A stretch of DNA of 64,000 nucleotides from RHLJ01 sp040222455 (GTDB taxonomy: Bacteria > Bacteroidota > Rhodothermia > Balneolales > Balneolaceae): NCBI GenBank assembly GCA_040222455.1, contig JAVKDD010000027.1, positions 434,001 through 498,000 of the forward strand. The letters are read 5' to 3'. Below the pieces are notes generated by a model. The model was not told the origin of the DNA. It saw nothing but the letters and a program-made list of their open reading frames with translations, and did no database searches. The number at the start of each line of letters is the position of its first letter. Position 1 is the stretch's first letter. Both the position numbers and the translations under genes were made by a program. This document shows, one piece after another, positions 17,424-26,805 of this stretch.

Positions 17424-20400
17424 TGAGTAAAGAATTAGCTCTTTTTAAGGCCCCACTATCCGGAATTAGTTTGGTTGAAGCAGGTGCAGGTACTGGTAAA
17501 ACCTATAATATTGCTTCTTTATTTGTTCGGGTGATTCTTGAAAAGAAATTGATGCCAGCTAATATTTTAGTTTTAACTTATACCGAAGCAGCTACTGCTG
17601 AGCTAAAAACCCGTTTACGTAATCGTATAAAAGAAAGCATTTCAGCATTAGAAAATAAGAGTGGTGGTGATGATGAATTTCTTCAACAACTTAGCGAGCG
17701 ATTCAATCAAACAGATATTGAAATCCTAAAAAAAGCTTACTATCAATTTGATGAAGCTGCTGTATCTACCATTCATGGGTTCTGCCAACGTTTATTAAAA
17801 GAAAACAATTTGAGATTTGGTATCTCTCCAGAGTTTGAAATTTTGGCCGATTATGGAACTTTATTACAAGAAGTAACTGATCACTTTTGGAGGAATTTCA
17901 TTAATAATGACTATTCGGAATTCCAAAAAGCATTAATTCTCTTTATTTCTCAGTTGGGTTACTTTCCTGATAATTTAATAGAACGCATTCAGACAACTAT
18001 TGAAAAACCGTATGCTACTTTGCTCCCAAAGAGTAAGCCATTAGAAGTATTTGAAAAAGATTTCAATAAGTTGAAACAAGCTTTTATCAATGCTAAAATT
18101 GGTTTTTTAAAAGAAGAAAAAGAGATAAAACAAGTATTGCATAGTGAATTATTGAATGGAAATAAATACCGAAACAGAAAAAAACATTTTGACGATGTAA
18201 AGAAGTGGTTTTTGTCAAATGAGTTTACAATAAAATACCCTGATCGATTGTATTTATTTAGTAGTTTCATGCAGGGAGAGGGAAAGAAGAAAGATAAAGT
18301 AGTACCAAATCTGAATGTATTTAAAGTTGTTGATCATTATTTAGAGTTAGCGAGTTTATTTTCTGAAGTTGAGTTATGCTGGTTAAATAAAGCGTGCATA
18401 GAAATAAAATCAGCTTTTGAAGAAATAAAAGAAAATCAAGATGTACTCACATATACCGATTTACTGCTAAAGGTTGAAAATGGGCTTAAAAAAAATACTA
18501 GACTAGCTCAGGAGTTAAGTAAGAAATACCCTGTTGCATTAATCGATGAATTTCAAGATACCGATCCCGTACAGTATTCAATTTTCCAGGAAATTTACTA
18601 TGGTACTCAGAATACAGCTCTTTTTATGATTGGTGATCCGAAACAGGCAATTTACAGTTTTAGAGGAGCAGATATTTTTACCTATATAGAAGCTAGAGAG
18701 GATGCTGACGATAATCAAAAATATTCTTTAAGCAGTAATTTTCGTTCTTCTAGAACCTTAATACAATCTGTTAATGAAATATTCGAAGAAGGTAAAGATC
18801 CATTTCTTATTGAAGATTTACCTTTTAATGCTGCAAAATTTCCTACTGGAAAAAATCCTGATGAATTACTTTTAAAAAAGGATAACAAAATCATTGAACC
18901 CCTTCAATTTGTTGAAATTGAATCAGATGATTTGACAGCAGAAGGTATCCGTAATAAAATCACTGAAGGGGTATGTCTTGAAACTATAAACCTGCTTTCC
19001 GGTGATTTTCATGTAAATAAAGATCCTGTTCAGGAAAGTGATATTGCGATATTGGTACGAACCCATTATCAAGCAATGGAAATTCAGTCTTCGCTTAGGA
19101 ATTTAGGCATCAAAAGTATTATAAATAGTAAAGAAAGTGTTTTTCTTACTAATGAAGCATCCGAATTATATCTAATCCTTTTGTCAATTGGAGATCCTTC
19201 TTATGAAGATAGAATTAGAGCTGCTCTATCAACTGAGGCATTTGGTTTTTCAGCTGAAGAGATTCAACATTTACTCAAAAATGAGTCAGCTTGGGACGAA
19301 ATTTTTCAAAAGTTTTTAACCCTAAACAAACTTTGGCGAGAAAAAGGTTTTTTAAGGATGAGCAATAGTTTACTTAATGAATTTCAGGTTGAACTTAACT
19401 ATGCTAAATATTTGGATGCAGAACGAAGGATCACAAATGTATATCATATTATAGAGCTTTTGGATGAAGTTGAGAGGCAAAATCATTGTTCTACCAACGG
19501 ACTCTTAAACTATTTCAAAGGGAAGAAAAACGGACAAAGCAACAATAAATCGGATGAAGAAATTGTAAGATTAGAAAGTGATGAAAAATTAGTTCAGATC
19601 GTAACAATGCATGCAAGTAAAGGTTTGGAATATCCTTTCGTTTTATACCCATATTTATGGGAAGGTATTTCTATAAAAGATCGTCCATTTTTTTCCTTCC
19701 ATGAGAATAGCCAGTTATTTATAGATATAGGGAGTAAGAATGAGGAGAGAATTCAACATAGGGAAGTAAAATTAAATGAAGATTTAGCCGAAAGAGTCCG
19801 CCTTTGCTATGTAGCACTAACAAGAGCAAAAGTATCATGTTTAGTTTTTGTGATTGATGGACTGGATTCTGAGCTGTCTCCATTTTCAGCTTTACTGGAA
19901 GGAAAAGAGCAAATTAAGCAACGTATTTTTGACAAACTGAGTTTTTCTTCGGCAAAGTATAAATCAACTCATAAAACTGAAAACACCAAACTCACTACAC
20001 TTTTAAAAAGGTTCAGTAGTAAAAGTTCATTAATTAGTTATAGAGAATCAGTTGAACAGAAAAAAGATTATTTAGAGTTCATAAGAAACGATCATAAACC
20101 ATTCAAAACGTTGAGCTTTACTCGCTCCAATTTATTCGATTTCAAGAGAATTACGAGTTTTTCATCCTTATCTCAACGTTCTAAGCAAAATTCTGATTTT
20201 GAACTAAAATCTGGTTTTGATTACGATGAACCTATTCAAATTTTCTCATCTCGAAATGAAGAAATTGCAAACAAATCAATTTTTTCGATGCCTAAAGGAG
20301 CTAAAACAGGAACTCTTCTTCACGAAATATTTGAAGAGATTCATTTTGACGATCCTAATACTTTCGATAATACAATTGAAAAGAGCATTCAAAAACACGG

Positions 20401-20971
20401 TTTTTCAGATATCTGGATTCCCGTTTTAAAGAAATTAATAGAACAAACAGTTAATCATGATTTATACGATGGCATTTGTTTAGCTGATTTACAAAAAAAG
20501 GATTGTCTCATTGAAATGGAATTTCATTATATGGCAGAATCCATTGAATTAGATCGTTTGATAAGTCTTATTAGAGGAAATAATCAAAATAGTGAATCGG
20601 TTCCGATTTCAGGTTTTATGAAAGGGTTCATAGACTTAATTTTTGTAAGAAATGGCAAGTATTACATACTAGATTATAAGTCTAATTTTCTCGGGGATTC
20701 TATATTAGATTATGATCTAGCTTCACTTGAAGCTGAGATTAAACATTCGAGTTATGATCTCCAATATCATATCTATGTATTAGCGTTGCATAAATTACTT
20801 TCAAAAACGGTTCCTGATTATTCTTATGATCTCCATTTTGGTGGTGTTTTGTACCTATTTTTAAGAGGAATTGATCTTTCAAAAAAAGGAAGTGCTGTTT
20901 ATTTTGACAAACCAAATTTCTCAGTTATAGAAGCGTTTAATAGCGCATTCGATAGAGGAGGGAAAGGGTGA
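17420..20971 (+). CDS. recB: exodeoxyribonuclease V subunit beta (RecB)
   Basis: The 1183-residue RecB carries a UvrD-type 3'-5' helicase and the sole nuclease of RecBCD. Helicase motifs in order: I EAGAGTGKTYN (Lys27), II LIDEFQDTDP, III IGDPKQAIYSFRGAD, IV SLSSNFRSS, V VTMHASKGLEYPFVLYPYLW, VI RLCYVALTRAK. The C-terminal RecB nuclease domain shows GTLLHEIFEEI and GFIDLIFVRNGKYYILDYKS with the catalytic D-x-K pair. It overlaps recC by four bases and recD by four bases (GTGA), so the three subunits are co-translated. Confidence 0.97.
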   Translation: MMSKELALFKAPLSGISLVEAGAGTGKTYNIASLFVRVILEKKLMPANILVLTYTEAATAELKTRLRNRIKESISALENKSGGDDEFLQQLSERFNQTDIEILKKAYYQFDEAAVSTIHGFCQRLLKENNLRFGISPEFEILADYGTLLQEVTDHFWRNFINNDYSEFQKALILFISQLGYFPDNLIERIQTTIEKPYATLLPKSKPLEVFEKDFNKLKQAFINAKIGFLKEEKEIKQVLHSELLNGNKYRNRKKHFDDVKKWFLSNEFTIKYPDRLYLFSSFMQGEGKKKDKVVPNLNVFKVVDHYLELASLFSEVELCWLNKACIEIKSAFEEIKENQDVLTYTDLLLKVENGLKKNTRLAQELSKKYPVALIDEFQDTDPVQYSIFQEIYYGTQNTALFMIGDPKQAIYSFRGADIFTYIEAREDADDNQKYSLSSNFRSSRTLIQSVNEIFEEGKDPFLIEDLPFNAAKFPTGKNPDELLLKKDNKIIEPLQFVEIESDDLTAEGIRNKITEGVCLETINLLSGDFHVNKDPVQESDIAILVRTHYQAMEIQSSLRNLGIKSIINSKESVFLTNEASELYLILLSIGDPSYEDRIRAALSTEAFGFSAEEIQHLLKNESAWDEIFQKFLTLNKLWREKGFLRMSNSLLNEFQVELNYAKYLDAERRITNVYHIIELLDEVERQNHCSTNGLLNYFKGKKNGQSNNKSDEEIVRLESDEKLVQIVTMHASKGLEYPFVLYPYLWEGISIKDRPFFSFHENSQLFIDIGSKNEERIQHREVKLNEDLAERVRLCYVALTRAKVSCLVFVIDGLDSELSPFSALLEGKEQIKQRIFDKLSFSSAKYKSTHKTENTKLTTLLKRFSSKSSLISYRESVEQKKDYLEFIRNDHKPFKTLSFTRSNLFDFKRITSFSSLSQRSKQNSDFELKSGFDYDEPIQIFSSRNEEIANKSIFSMPKGAKTGTLLHEIFEEIHFDDPNTFDNTIEKSIQKHGFSDIWIPVLKKLIEQTVNHDLYDGICLADLQKKDCLIEMEFHYMAESIELDRLISLIRGNNQNSESVPISGFMKGFIDLIFVRNGKYYILDYKSNFLGDSILDYDLASLEAEIKHSSYDLQYHIYVLALHKLLSKTVPDYSYDLHFGGVLYLFLRGIDLSKKGSAVYFDKPNFSVIEAFNSAFDRGGKG

Positions 20972-22719
20972 AAGATTTATTCGAAAAACTTGAAGAATTA
21001 CATGAGAAGGATTTAGTAAGTCTTTTAGAACTTGAGTTTGGTAGGTTTTTATATGCGTTAGAAGAAAGTATTTCTAAGAATATATTATTAGCAGGTATGA
21101 TCTGCGTTCAAAAACAGATTAATGGACATATTTGCTGTTCGATTAATGAGATTATGTCAGACTCTATTTATGGATCATTATTTGAAGCGGGAATTACTAA
21201 GAAAGAATTTCTAAATGAGATAAAAAAAACAAAAGTAGTAGGACAACTGGGGGAAACCATACCAATAATTCTGGATGGAGAGAATCTATATCTTCAAAAA
21301 TTATGGAAATATGAACAAGAATTAGTGGCTTACCTTCTCAATAAATCAAAAGTAGTTCACAATCTTGATCAAGCAATAAAAGAAGAAGTAGATCAAATGT
21401 TTTCTAAGGATTCATCGAATGAAAATCTTCAAAAAATTGCTGTTCAGCTATCCTTGATTAAAGACTTAGTCATTATTTCTGGAGGACCCGGAACGGGAAA
21501 AACCTTCACAATTAGAAAAATAATAGATGCGCTTTATCTAAAGAATAAAAAAACTAATTTTGCATTAGCAACTCCAACAGGTAAGGCTGCTCAACGTTTA
21601 AATGAATCATTGAACGTTGAAGAGACGGAGCAATCCGTAAACCCTGCAATAACTATTCATAAGCTGTTGCAGAGTAGCGGTACAGGTGGAAAATTTAAAT
21701 ATAATGAAAAAAATAAGCTTCCATATGATGTAGTAATTATTGATGAAGCTTCAATGTTAGATATAAACCTTTGGATCAGGTTAATTAGGGCGCTTTCAGA
21801 AAATACAAAACTCATTCTTTTGGGAGATAAGAATCAACTCGCTTCAGTTGAAGCAGGTTCTATATTAAATGACATATGTTCTGAATCTACGAATGAATTT
21901 TCGAATACTATATTTCCTAATTTTTCATCAGATAAAGTTTCTAAAAACAAAGTAACAGCTTTTAATGACTGTATACTTGAACTAACGAAAAGCTATCGCT
22001 TTGATGAAAAAAGTGGGATTGGAAGCTTTGCAAAGTTAATAAATTCTGGAAAATCAGAAGAAGTTATAGATCTTTTAAAGAATGATTCTTATCCAGAAGT
22101 GACTTTTGCTAACCCCACAAATGAAGTATTTGAATCGTTGATACAACAGTATGTGATAGAGCACTTTTTAGAACAAAAAAAGAATGGATTCACTATCAAC
22201 TCATTTAAGAAATATCAAATACTTTGTGCATTAAGAAAAGGTCCGTTTGGAGTTGAACAGATTAATGAATTGGCTGAGAAATCATTAAAAAAAATACTCA
22301 ATACTAGTATAGCCGAAGAATGGTATGAAGGTCGTCCAATTATGATTACCCGAAATAGTTCTTTATTAAAAGTCAGAAATGGAGAAGTAGGAATCTGCAA
22401 AACAAATAACCGTACTGGTTTATTTGAAATTGAATTAGAGCAAAGGGAAGAGGTTCCTATTTCTGTATCCAGAATTCAAAACTATGAACCTGCTTTTGCT
22501 ACTACGATTCATAAAAGCCAAGGATCTGAATATGACCATGTTGCAATCATACTTTCTAATCAACCCAATGCGCTACTATCTAAACAACTTTTCTATACTG
22601 CTGTAACAAGAGCCCGCAAAAGTGTTCTTGTAATTGCAAGCGAGTCTGTTGTTTCTTCTGCTATTCAAAATAATGTAGTGAGAAGAAGTGGGTTAAGAGA
22701 CAAAATTTGGGCAGATTAG
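20968..22719 (+). CDS. recD: exodeoxyribonuclease V subunit alpha (RecD)
   Basis: RecD is the 5'-3' helicase of RecBCD. The 583-residue protein shows Walker A ISGGPGTGKTFT (Lys178), Walker B VVIIDEASMLD, motif III LGDKNQLASVEAGSIL, motif V FATTIHKSQGSEYDHVAI and motif VI FYTAVTRARKSVLV. The start is GTG at 20968, nested in the recB stop (GTGA). This implies reinitiation by ribosomes leaving recB and fixed subunit ratio. Length is close to E. coli RecD (about 608). Confidence 0.96.
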   Translation: MKDLFEKLEELHEKDLVSLLELEFGRFLYALEESISKNILLAGMICVQKQINGHICCSINEIMSDSIYGSLFEAGITKKEFLNEIKKTKVVGQLGETIPIILDGENLYLQKLWKYEQELVAYLLNKSKVVHNLDQAIKEEVDQMFSKDSSNENLQKIAVQLSLIKDLVIISGGPGTGKTFTIRKIIDALYLKNKKTNFALATPTGKAAQRLNESLNVEETEQSVNPAITIHKLLQSSGTGGKFKYNEKNKLPYDVVIIDEASMLDINLWIRLIRALSENTKLILLGDKNQLASVEAGSILNDICSESTNEFSNTIFPNFSSDKVSKNKVTAFNDCILELTKSYRFDEKSGIGSFAKLINSGKSEEVIDLLKNDSYPEVTFANPTNEVFESLIQQYVIEHFLEQKKNGFTINSFKKYQILCALRKGPFGVEQINELAEKSLKKILNTSIAEEWYEGRPIMITRNSSLLKVRNGEVGICKTNNRTGLFEIELEQREEVPISVSRIQNYEPAFATTIHKSQGSEYDHVAIILSNQPNALLSKQLFYTAVTRARKSVLVIASESVVSSAIQNNVVRRSGLRDKIWAD

Positions 22720-22771
22720 TCCTATTTGAATAACTACAACAATAAGTTTAGAAAAGTTAAATACAAAAAAA

Positions 22772-22794
22772 GCTGTAATGCATTGCATTACAGC
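22772..22794. repeat. perfect inverted repeat, stem-loop
   Basis: GCTGTAATGC and GCATTACAGC form a perfect 10-bp stem with a 3-base ATT loop. An A-run lies on the left, so on the minus strand it looks like a terminator stem followed by T residues; on the plus strand it lies 52 bases after the recD stop. It may be a bidirectional terminator or a processing element. Confidence 0.6.
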
Positions 22795-22833
22795 CTGTAT
22801 TTGTACCCCAAAAAAGCCAACGTATTCACTGAT

Positions 22834-22865
22834 GGTCGGTTGATAGCCGGCCTTCTTTCTTTTCC
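22834..22865 (+). terminator. candidate intrinsic terminator downstream of recD
   Basis: GGTCGG pairs with CCGGCC (one G-U) around a short loop, and the stem is followed by the pyrimidine-rich tract TTCTTTCTTTTCC. It stands out as G/C-rich in A/T-rich surroundings, 115 bases after the recD stop. It could terminate the parA/rec transcript or be the 3' end of a small RNA. Confidence 0.45.
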
Positions 22866-23019
22866 TTGAATCAATATCAGTTATTAAATCGAAAGTTATA
22901 TTTATAAGTTATTAATGAGCGTTAGACATTCTTAATATGAATGTGTACTTATTCCGGAACAAAATTGAGCCCTCTTATATAAATGAGTGAAAGTTATTTT
23001 TAACAAAAAATACATACTC

Positions 23020-24306
23020 ATGAATATCACAAAATATATTAGAAAAACTACCTTAATAGCAGGACTTGCACTTATAGGTTTTGCTTGTTCAGATTCAAAT
23101 AACAACTCTGATTCTGCTACAATTAGTGGTAAAACAACTAGTAACAATCAAAAAGCTTTTAATACAAATGCAAAAGTTGCATCAGCCGGATATATAACTT
23201 CAAACGGAACTATTCAAACAATTGATGGAACCGAAGTAAATACAGATGTATCAGGTAAGTTTGACGTTGTTGTTAATGCCGATGCTTATCAAAACATAGT
23301 TGTTCAGGCGAAATCAGAAACTGAAACAACTATGGGTTTTGTAGCTACAAAAATTGAAAATGGTAATTCATATACCATTAAGCCAATCGATACAGAATCA
23401 AGCGCAGAAACAAAAGTTTTTGCCGGTTTAGTTGCTTCAGGAAATTCTGCAATGATTAATAAGTCTGAAATAGAGACCGTTATTACTAGCACAAATGCTG
23501 CATCAGTAAACTCGAGTTCTTTTATTTCTAATAACATTGCAACAGCTTTAGACAACTCAGCTAAAGTAAGAGCAGAATATTTTAATAACGAATTCGCTGG
23601 TGAAGCAAATGCTAAAATGGAAGCAGTCGCAAGTGCTATGGTTGATGCGCAAACCAGGTTAGAAGCACAACTTAATACTGCAACATCTATTGAAGCCAGA
23701 GAAGAAGCATATGCAACATTTAGATCAGATTTTACAAATGCTTATTTAAATGCTGAAATGAAAGCTTCAACTGCGGCAAAAGCTGTAGAAATGTGGGGAA
23801 GAGTTTTTATTAATAGTACGAGTTCAACTTCTTCAGAAGTTAAAAGTGAAATGAACATACAGGTTTCGCTAGTAACTGCAGCTATCATAGATGCAGCAGT
23901 TCAAGCTGAAATGGAAGCTGCTGGTGCAGCTCAATCCTCAAGAAACGCGGTAGTTCAAGCTGGTGTAAATTTAAGATCAGAGATTAGTGCGTCAGCAGGT
24001 GTAATGGCTGAAATTAGAACCGCTTTTGAGAATTATAATGAAGAGGTGAAGACTACTTTGGAAAAGGATTCTAATTTTTCTGCTACAGCAATAATAGCAG
24101 TAGATAGTGAAATTAATTCAGCATCTGGAGCTAAAGCAACTTTTGATAATTCAATTGCAACTAGAATTAGTGCAAATCTTGTTCTACAAGTTTACAATAG
24201 TTTTTATAGTTCTATTCAATCTTCAGTAGAATCTAATTTTGATAGTAATTCTGCTGATATTGAAGCCGTTACTGAATTAATGATTCTAATTAACACCGCT
24301 TCATAG
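23020..24306 (+). CDS. Ala/Ser/Asn-rich lipoprotein of unknown function
   Basis: I start this at ATG 23020, which gives a clean lipoprotein signal (MNITKYIRKTTLIAGLALIG then FAC, Cys23); a GTG at 22987 would add 11 residues before it. The 428-residue protein has a Ser/Asn-rich linker, a small beta-rich segment (about 35-110) reminiscent of a carboxypeptidase-regulatory-like fold, and a long helical region rich in Ala, Ser and Glu (about 150-428). No family is recognised. It is probably surface- or periplasm-exposed. It ends at a strong shared terminator. Confidence 0.82.
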   Translation: MNITKYIRKTTLIAGLALIGFACSDSNNNSDSATISGKTTSNNQKAFNTNAKVASAGYITSNGTIQTIDGTEVNTDVSGKFDVVVNADAYQNIVVQAKSETETTMGFVATKIENGNSYTIKPIDTESSAETKVFAGLVASGNSAMINKSEIETVITSTNAASVNSSSFISNNIATALDNSAKVRAEYFNNEFAGEANAKMEAVASAMVDAQTRLEAQLNTATSIEAREEAYATFRSDFTNAYLNAEMKASTAAKAVEMWGRVFINSTSSTSSEVKSEMNIQVSLVTAAIIDAAVQAEMEAAGAAQSSRNAVVQAGVNLRSEISASAGVMAEIRTAFENYNEEVKTTLEKDSNFSATAIIAVDSEINSASGAKATFDNSIATRISANLVLQVYNSFYSSIQSSVESNFDSNSADIEAVTELMILINTAS

Positions 24307-24322
24307 CCAGAAAAACAGATAT

Positions 24323-24362
24323 AAAAAACCCTATACAAATTATTTTTGTACAGGGTTTTTTT
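24323..24362. terminator. bidirectional intrinsic terminator
   Basis: AAAAACCCT-TACAAA pairs with TTTGTA-AGGGTTTTT (one mismatch) and is followed by T-runs on both strands. It lies between two convergent genes, the Ala-rich lipoprotein and the FKBP lipoprotein, and probably serves both. Confidence 0.85.
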
Positions 24363-24369
24363 ATATCAA

Positions 24370-25062
24370 TTATTTTACTTCAAGTAATTCAATTTTAAAA
24401 ATAATTGCGTCATTAGGTTGGATCACACCACCTGGTCGAGGGTTTTCTCCATATGCTAATTCAGATGGAATATAGAGCATATAAGTTGCTCCTTCTTTCA
24501 TTAAACCAACTCCTTCAATCCAACCAGGAATAACAGACCCAAGTAAAAACTCGGCTGGTTCTCCACCATAACTGGAATCAAATTCAGTACCATCAATTAG
24601 AGTGCCTTCATAGTGCACAATAACTGTATCTTCAGCATTAGGTTGAATTCCTGTACCTTCTTCTATTATTTGATACTGTAATCCAGAAACTGTCTCAATA
24701 ACGCCTTCTTTAGTTTTATTTTCTGCAAAGAACGCTTTTGCTTCTTCCTGATTTTCAAATTTAATTTTATCAAGCAAGAATGTGCTAAATCTTGAGAAAA
24801 GTTCTTGCATGTTTACGTCTTCAAGTTCAAATTCTTGATCGTTTAAACCCGTTGTAAATCCTGCCAGATAATTCTCAACATCAATATCAGGGAAACCTTG
24901 ATTATTTAACTGAGAACCACTCTGATAACCGATGGCATAGCTCACACTATCTTCCATACTGTTTAATGAAGGAGCGGGGGAATAGTCTGTATTTGATTGT
25001 GTGCAAGCCAATGAAAGCATTCCTGCTGCAATGGCTAGCGAAAATAGATGTTTAAAATTCAT
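24370..25062 (-). CDS. FKBP-type peptidyl-prolyl isomerase lipoprotein (FkpA/Mip-like)
   Basis: The 230-residue protein has a lipoprotein signal ending MLSLAC (Cys20), an N-terminal helical dimerisation region (about 35-115; DSVSYAIGYQSGSQL) and a C-terminal FKBP domain (about 125-230; TVIVHYEGTLIDGTEFDSS, VIPGWIEGVGLMKEGA, LAYGENPRPGGVIQPNDAIIF). These are the FkpA/Mip hallmarks, so it should act as a periplasmic prolyl isomerase and chaperone. It is one of four foldase-type genes in the window, the others being at 57886-62100. Confidence 0.94.
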   Translation of the reverse strand: MNFKHLFSLAIAAGMLSLACTQSNTDYSPAPSLNSMEDSVSYAIGYQSGSQLNNQGFPDIDVENYLAGFTTGLNDQEFELEDVNMQELFSRFSTFLLDKIKFENQEEAKAFFAENKTKEGVIETVSGLQYQIIEEGTGIQPNAEDTVIVHYEGTLIDGTEFDSSYGGEPAEFLLGSVIPGWIEGVGLMKEGATYMLYIPSELAYGENPRPGGVIQPNDAIIFKIELLEVK

Positions 25063-25187
25063 TATTTATAGAGATATTTACTTTAGAATTAATAAGCTTG
25101 AAAGATAGTTAAAAAAGCCTAGCAAAACACTTTATACAGCTTCTGTGTATATTGGAAATTATATTTAACAGTCAATAAAAATAAACA

Positions 25188-26735
25188 TTGAAATTTTCAG
25201 ATTTAAAGCTTCATGAGAGCCTGCAAATGGGCCTTGGAGATATAGGTTATTCAGAACCTACCCCGATACAAGAATTAAGTATTCCCGTTATACTAAGTAA
25301 GAAAGATGTACTTGGTGCTGCTCAAACTGGTACTGGTAAGACTGGTGCATTTGTAATCCCAATTATCCAACAGATACTTGAGAATCCTTCTGAAGGAACT
25401 AAAGCATTAATTCTTTCACCAACCAGAGAACTTGCACAACAAATAGATGAACAGATTTTTGCCTTAGGGTATCATTGTGGTATATCTTCGGCAACAATAA
25501 TTGGTGGAGAAGATTTTGCACGGCAGGCAAATGCAATTAGAGCAGGTGTTGACATCATAGTAGCAACCCCAGGCAGATTGATAGATCAAACCAAAGTACT
25601 GGATGTTGATTTTGAAAATATCCGTTTTTTGATTTTAGATGAAGCTGATCGGATGCTTGATATGGGATTTATGCCTGATGTAACTCACATTATTGATAAA
25701 CTTCCTAAGAAACGGCAAACGTTACTTTTTTCAGCAACGATGCCAAAGCAAATTCAAAAATTGGCTCAGGATATTATGATAAATCCAGAGTTAATTGAGA
25801 TAGAATTATCTAAACCGGCTGAAAGTGTAGCTCAAAAGGCCTATATCATTGATGGTAGGGAGAAATTGAAACTGTCCCAGCATTTGCTGGATCAAATGGA
25901 ATGGAGTTCCTGTATCATTTTTACAGCTACTAAAAGAGGTACAGATCAGCTAGAAAGACTTCTATCTAAAAAAGGAATTAAAGCTGCTAGTATTCATGGT
26001 GATAGAAGTCAGGATGAGCGCACAAAAGCACTCAACGACTTTAAAAATGGGAAAGTACCTATTATAGTTGCAACAGATGTACTTGCCAGAGGTATTGATA
26101 TTGCTAATGTATCTCTTATCATTAATTATGATGTTCCAAGAGCTGTTGAGGATTATATTCACCGAATTGGAAGGACTGGAAGATATGATAAAACCGGGGT
26201 AGCAATCACCTTGGTTAGCAAACAAGACACAAAATTCTTTAATGCCATCAAATCAAAAGTAGGTAAAGACTTAGAGATTTTTGAAGGTTCTGATTCACTC
26301 AAAAAAGGAGGGGCAAAGTCAAAAACCTCCCCAAAAGATTCGAATAAGGCTTCAACATCTACAAAAAAGAAAGAGGTGAGTGAATCCGGTAAAGAAATTA
26401 CGCCCGATTTTACCAATGTTAAAAGCGTAAATGTTTCGAAGAATGATGAGGGTCGAATAATTATAGAACTGAAGAATAAAAAGGAAGAAAATCCACCTCA
26501 GGAAGAAGCAAAAATTAAAAAAGAAGCTGTTAAAGTTGTTAAGAAAAAAGACAAACCCAAGTCTAAACCTCAAAAAAAGACCCCTCCGAAAAGAAAAGAG
26601 GTTGATTCATCAAAAAACAATAAACCTACAGTTATATTAAAGACAATTGATAAAGCATCTGAACGAAATAAAAATGCTCCTAAACCATCAAAAGGGTTTT
26701 GGGGATTAATAAAAAGTTTTTTTCCTAGAGGATAA
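25188..26735 (+). CDS. DEAD-box RNA helicase with Lys-rich C-terminal tail
   Basis: All DEAD-box motifs are present in the 515-residue protein: the Q motif with its upstream Phe3 (PTPIQELSIP), I AQTGTGKT, Ia PTRELAQQ, II LDEADRM, III SATMP, V VATDVLARGIDI and VI HRIGRTGR. The start is TTG at 25188, because an in-frame TAA lies six bases upstream and the Q-motif Phe would be lost from the next ATG. Residues from about 375 are Lys/Ser/Pro-rich and disordered, ending in the amphipathic GFWGLIKSFFPRG. It is RhlE/CsdA-like and may act in ribosome assembly or RNA decay; the tail is likely for RNA binding. Confidence 0.93.
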   Translation: MKFSDLKLHESLQMGLGDIGYSEPTPIQELSIPVILSKKDVLGAAQTGTGKTGAFVIPIIQQILENPSEGTKALILSPTRELAQQIDEQIFALGYHCGISSATIIGGEDFARQANAIRAGVDIIVATPGRLIDQTKVLDVDFENIRFLILDEADRMLDMGFMPDVTHIIDKLPKKRQTLLFSATMPKQIQKLAQDIMINPELIEIELSKPAESVAQKAYIIDGREKLKLSQHLLDQMEWSSCIIFTATKRGTDQLERLLSKKGIKAASIHGDRSQDERTKALNDFKNGKVPIIVATDVLARGIDIANVSLIINYDVPRAVEDYIHRIGRTGRYDKTGVAITLVSKQDTKFFNAIKSKVGKDLEIFEGSDSLKKGGAKSKTSPKDSNKASTSTKKKEVSESGKEITPDFTNVKSVNVSKNDEGRIIIELKNKKEENPPQEEAKIKKEAVKVVKKKDKPKSKPQKKTPPKRKEVDSSKNNKPTVILKTIDKASERNKNAPKPSKGFWGLIKSFFPRG

Positions 26736-26805
26736 CCAATCTTAATAAATCCGTTACTTTAAAAACTTATCCATCATTTATCTTTATAAATAAAAAACAC
26801 AAATT

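Larger units (their letters stand above)
22720..23019. other. intergenic region with two hairpins
   Basis: This 300-base spacer between recD and an Ala-rich lipoprotein gene holds two stem-loops (described separately) and otherwise A/T-rich sequence. I find no protein-coding frame of convincing composition, no tRNA and no riboswitch that I recognise. The last 90 bases should hold the lipoprotein promoter. Confidence 0.5.
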
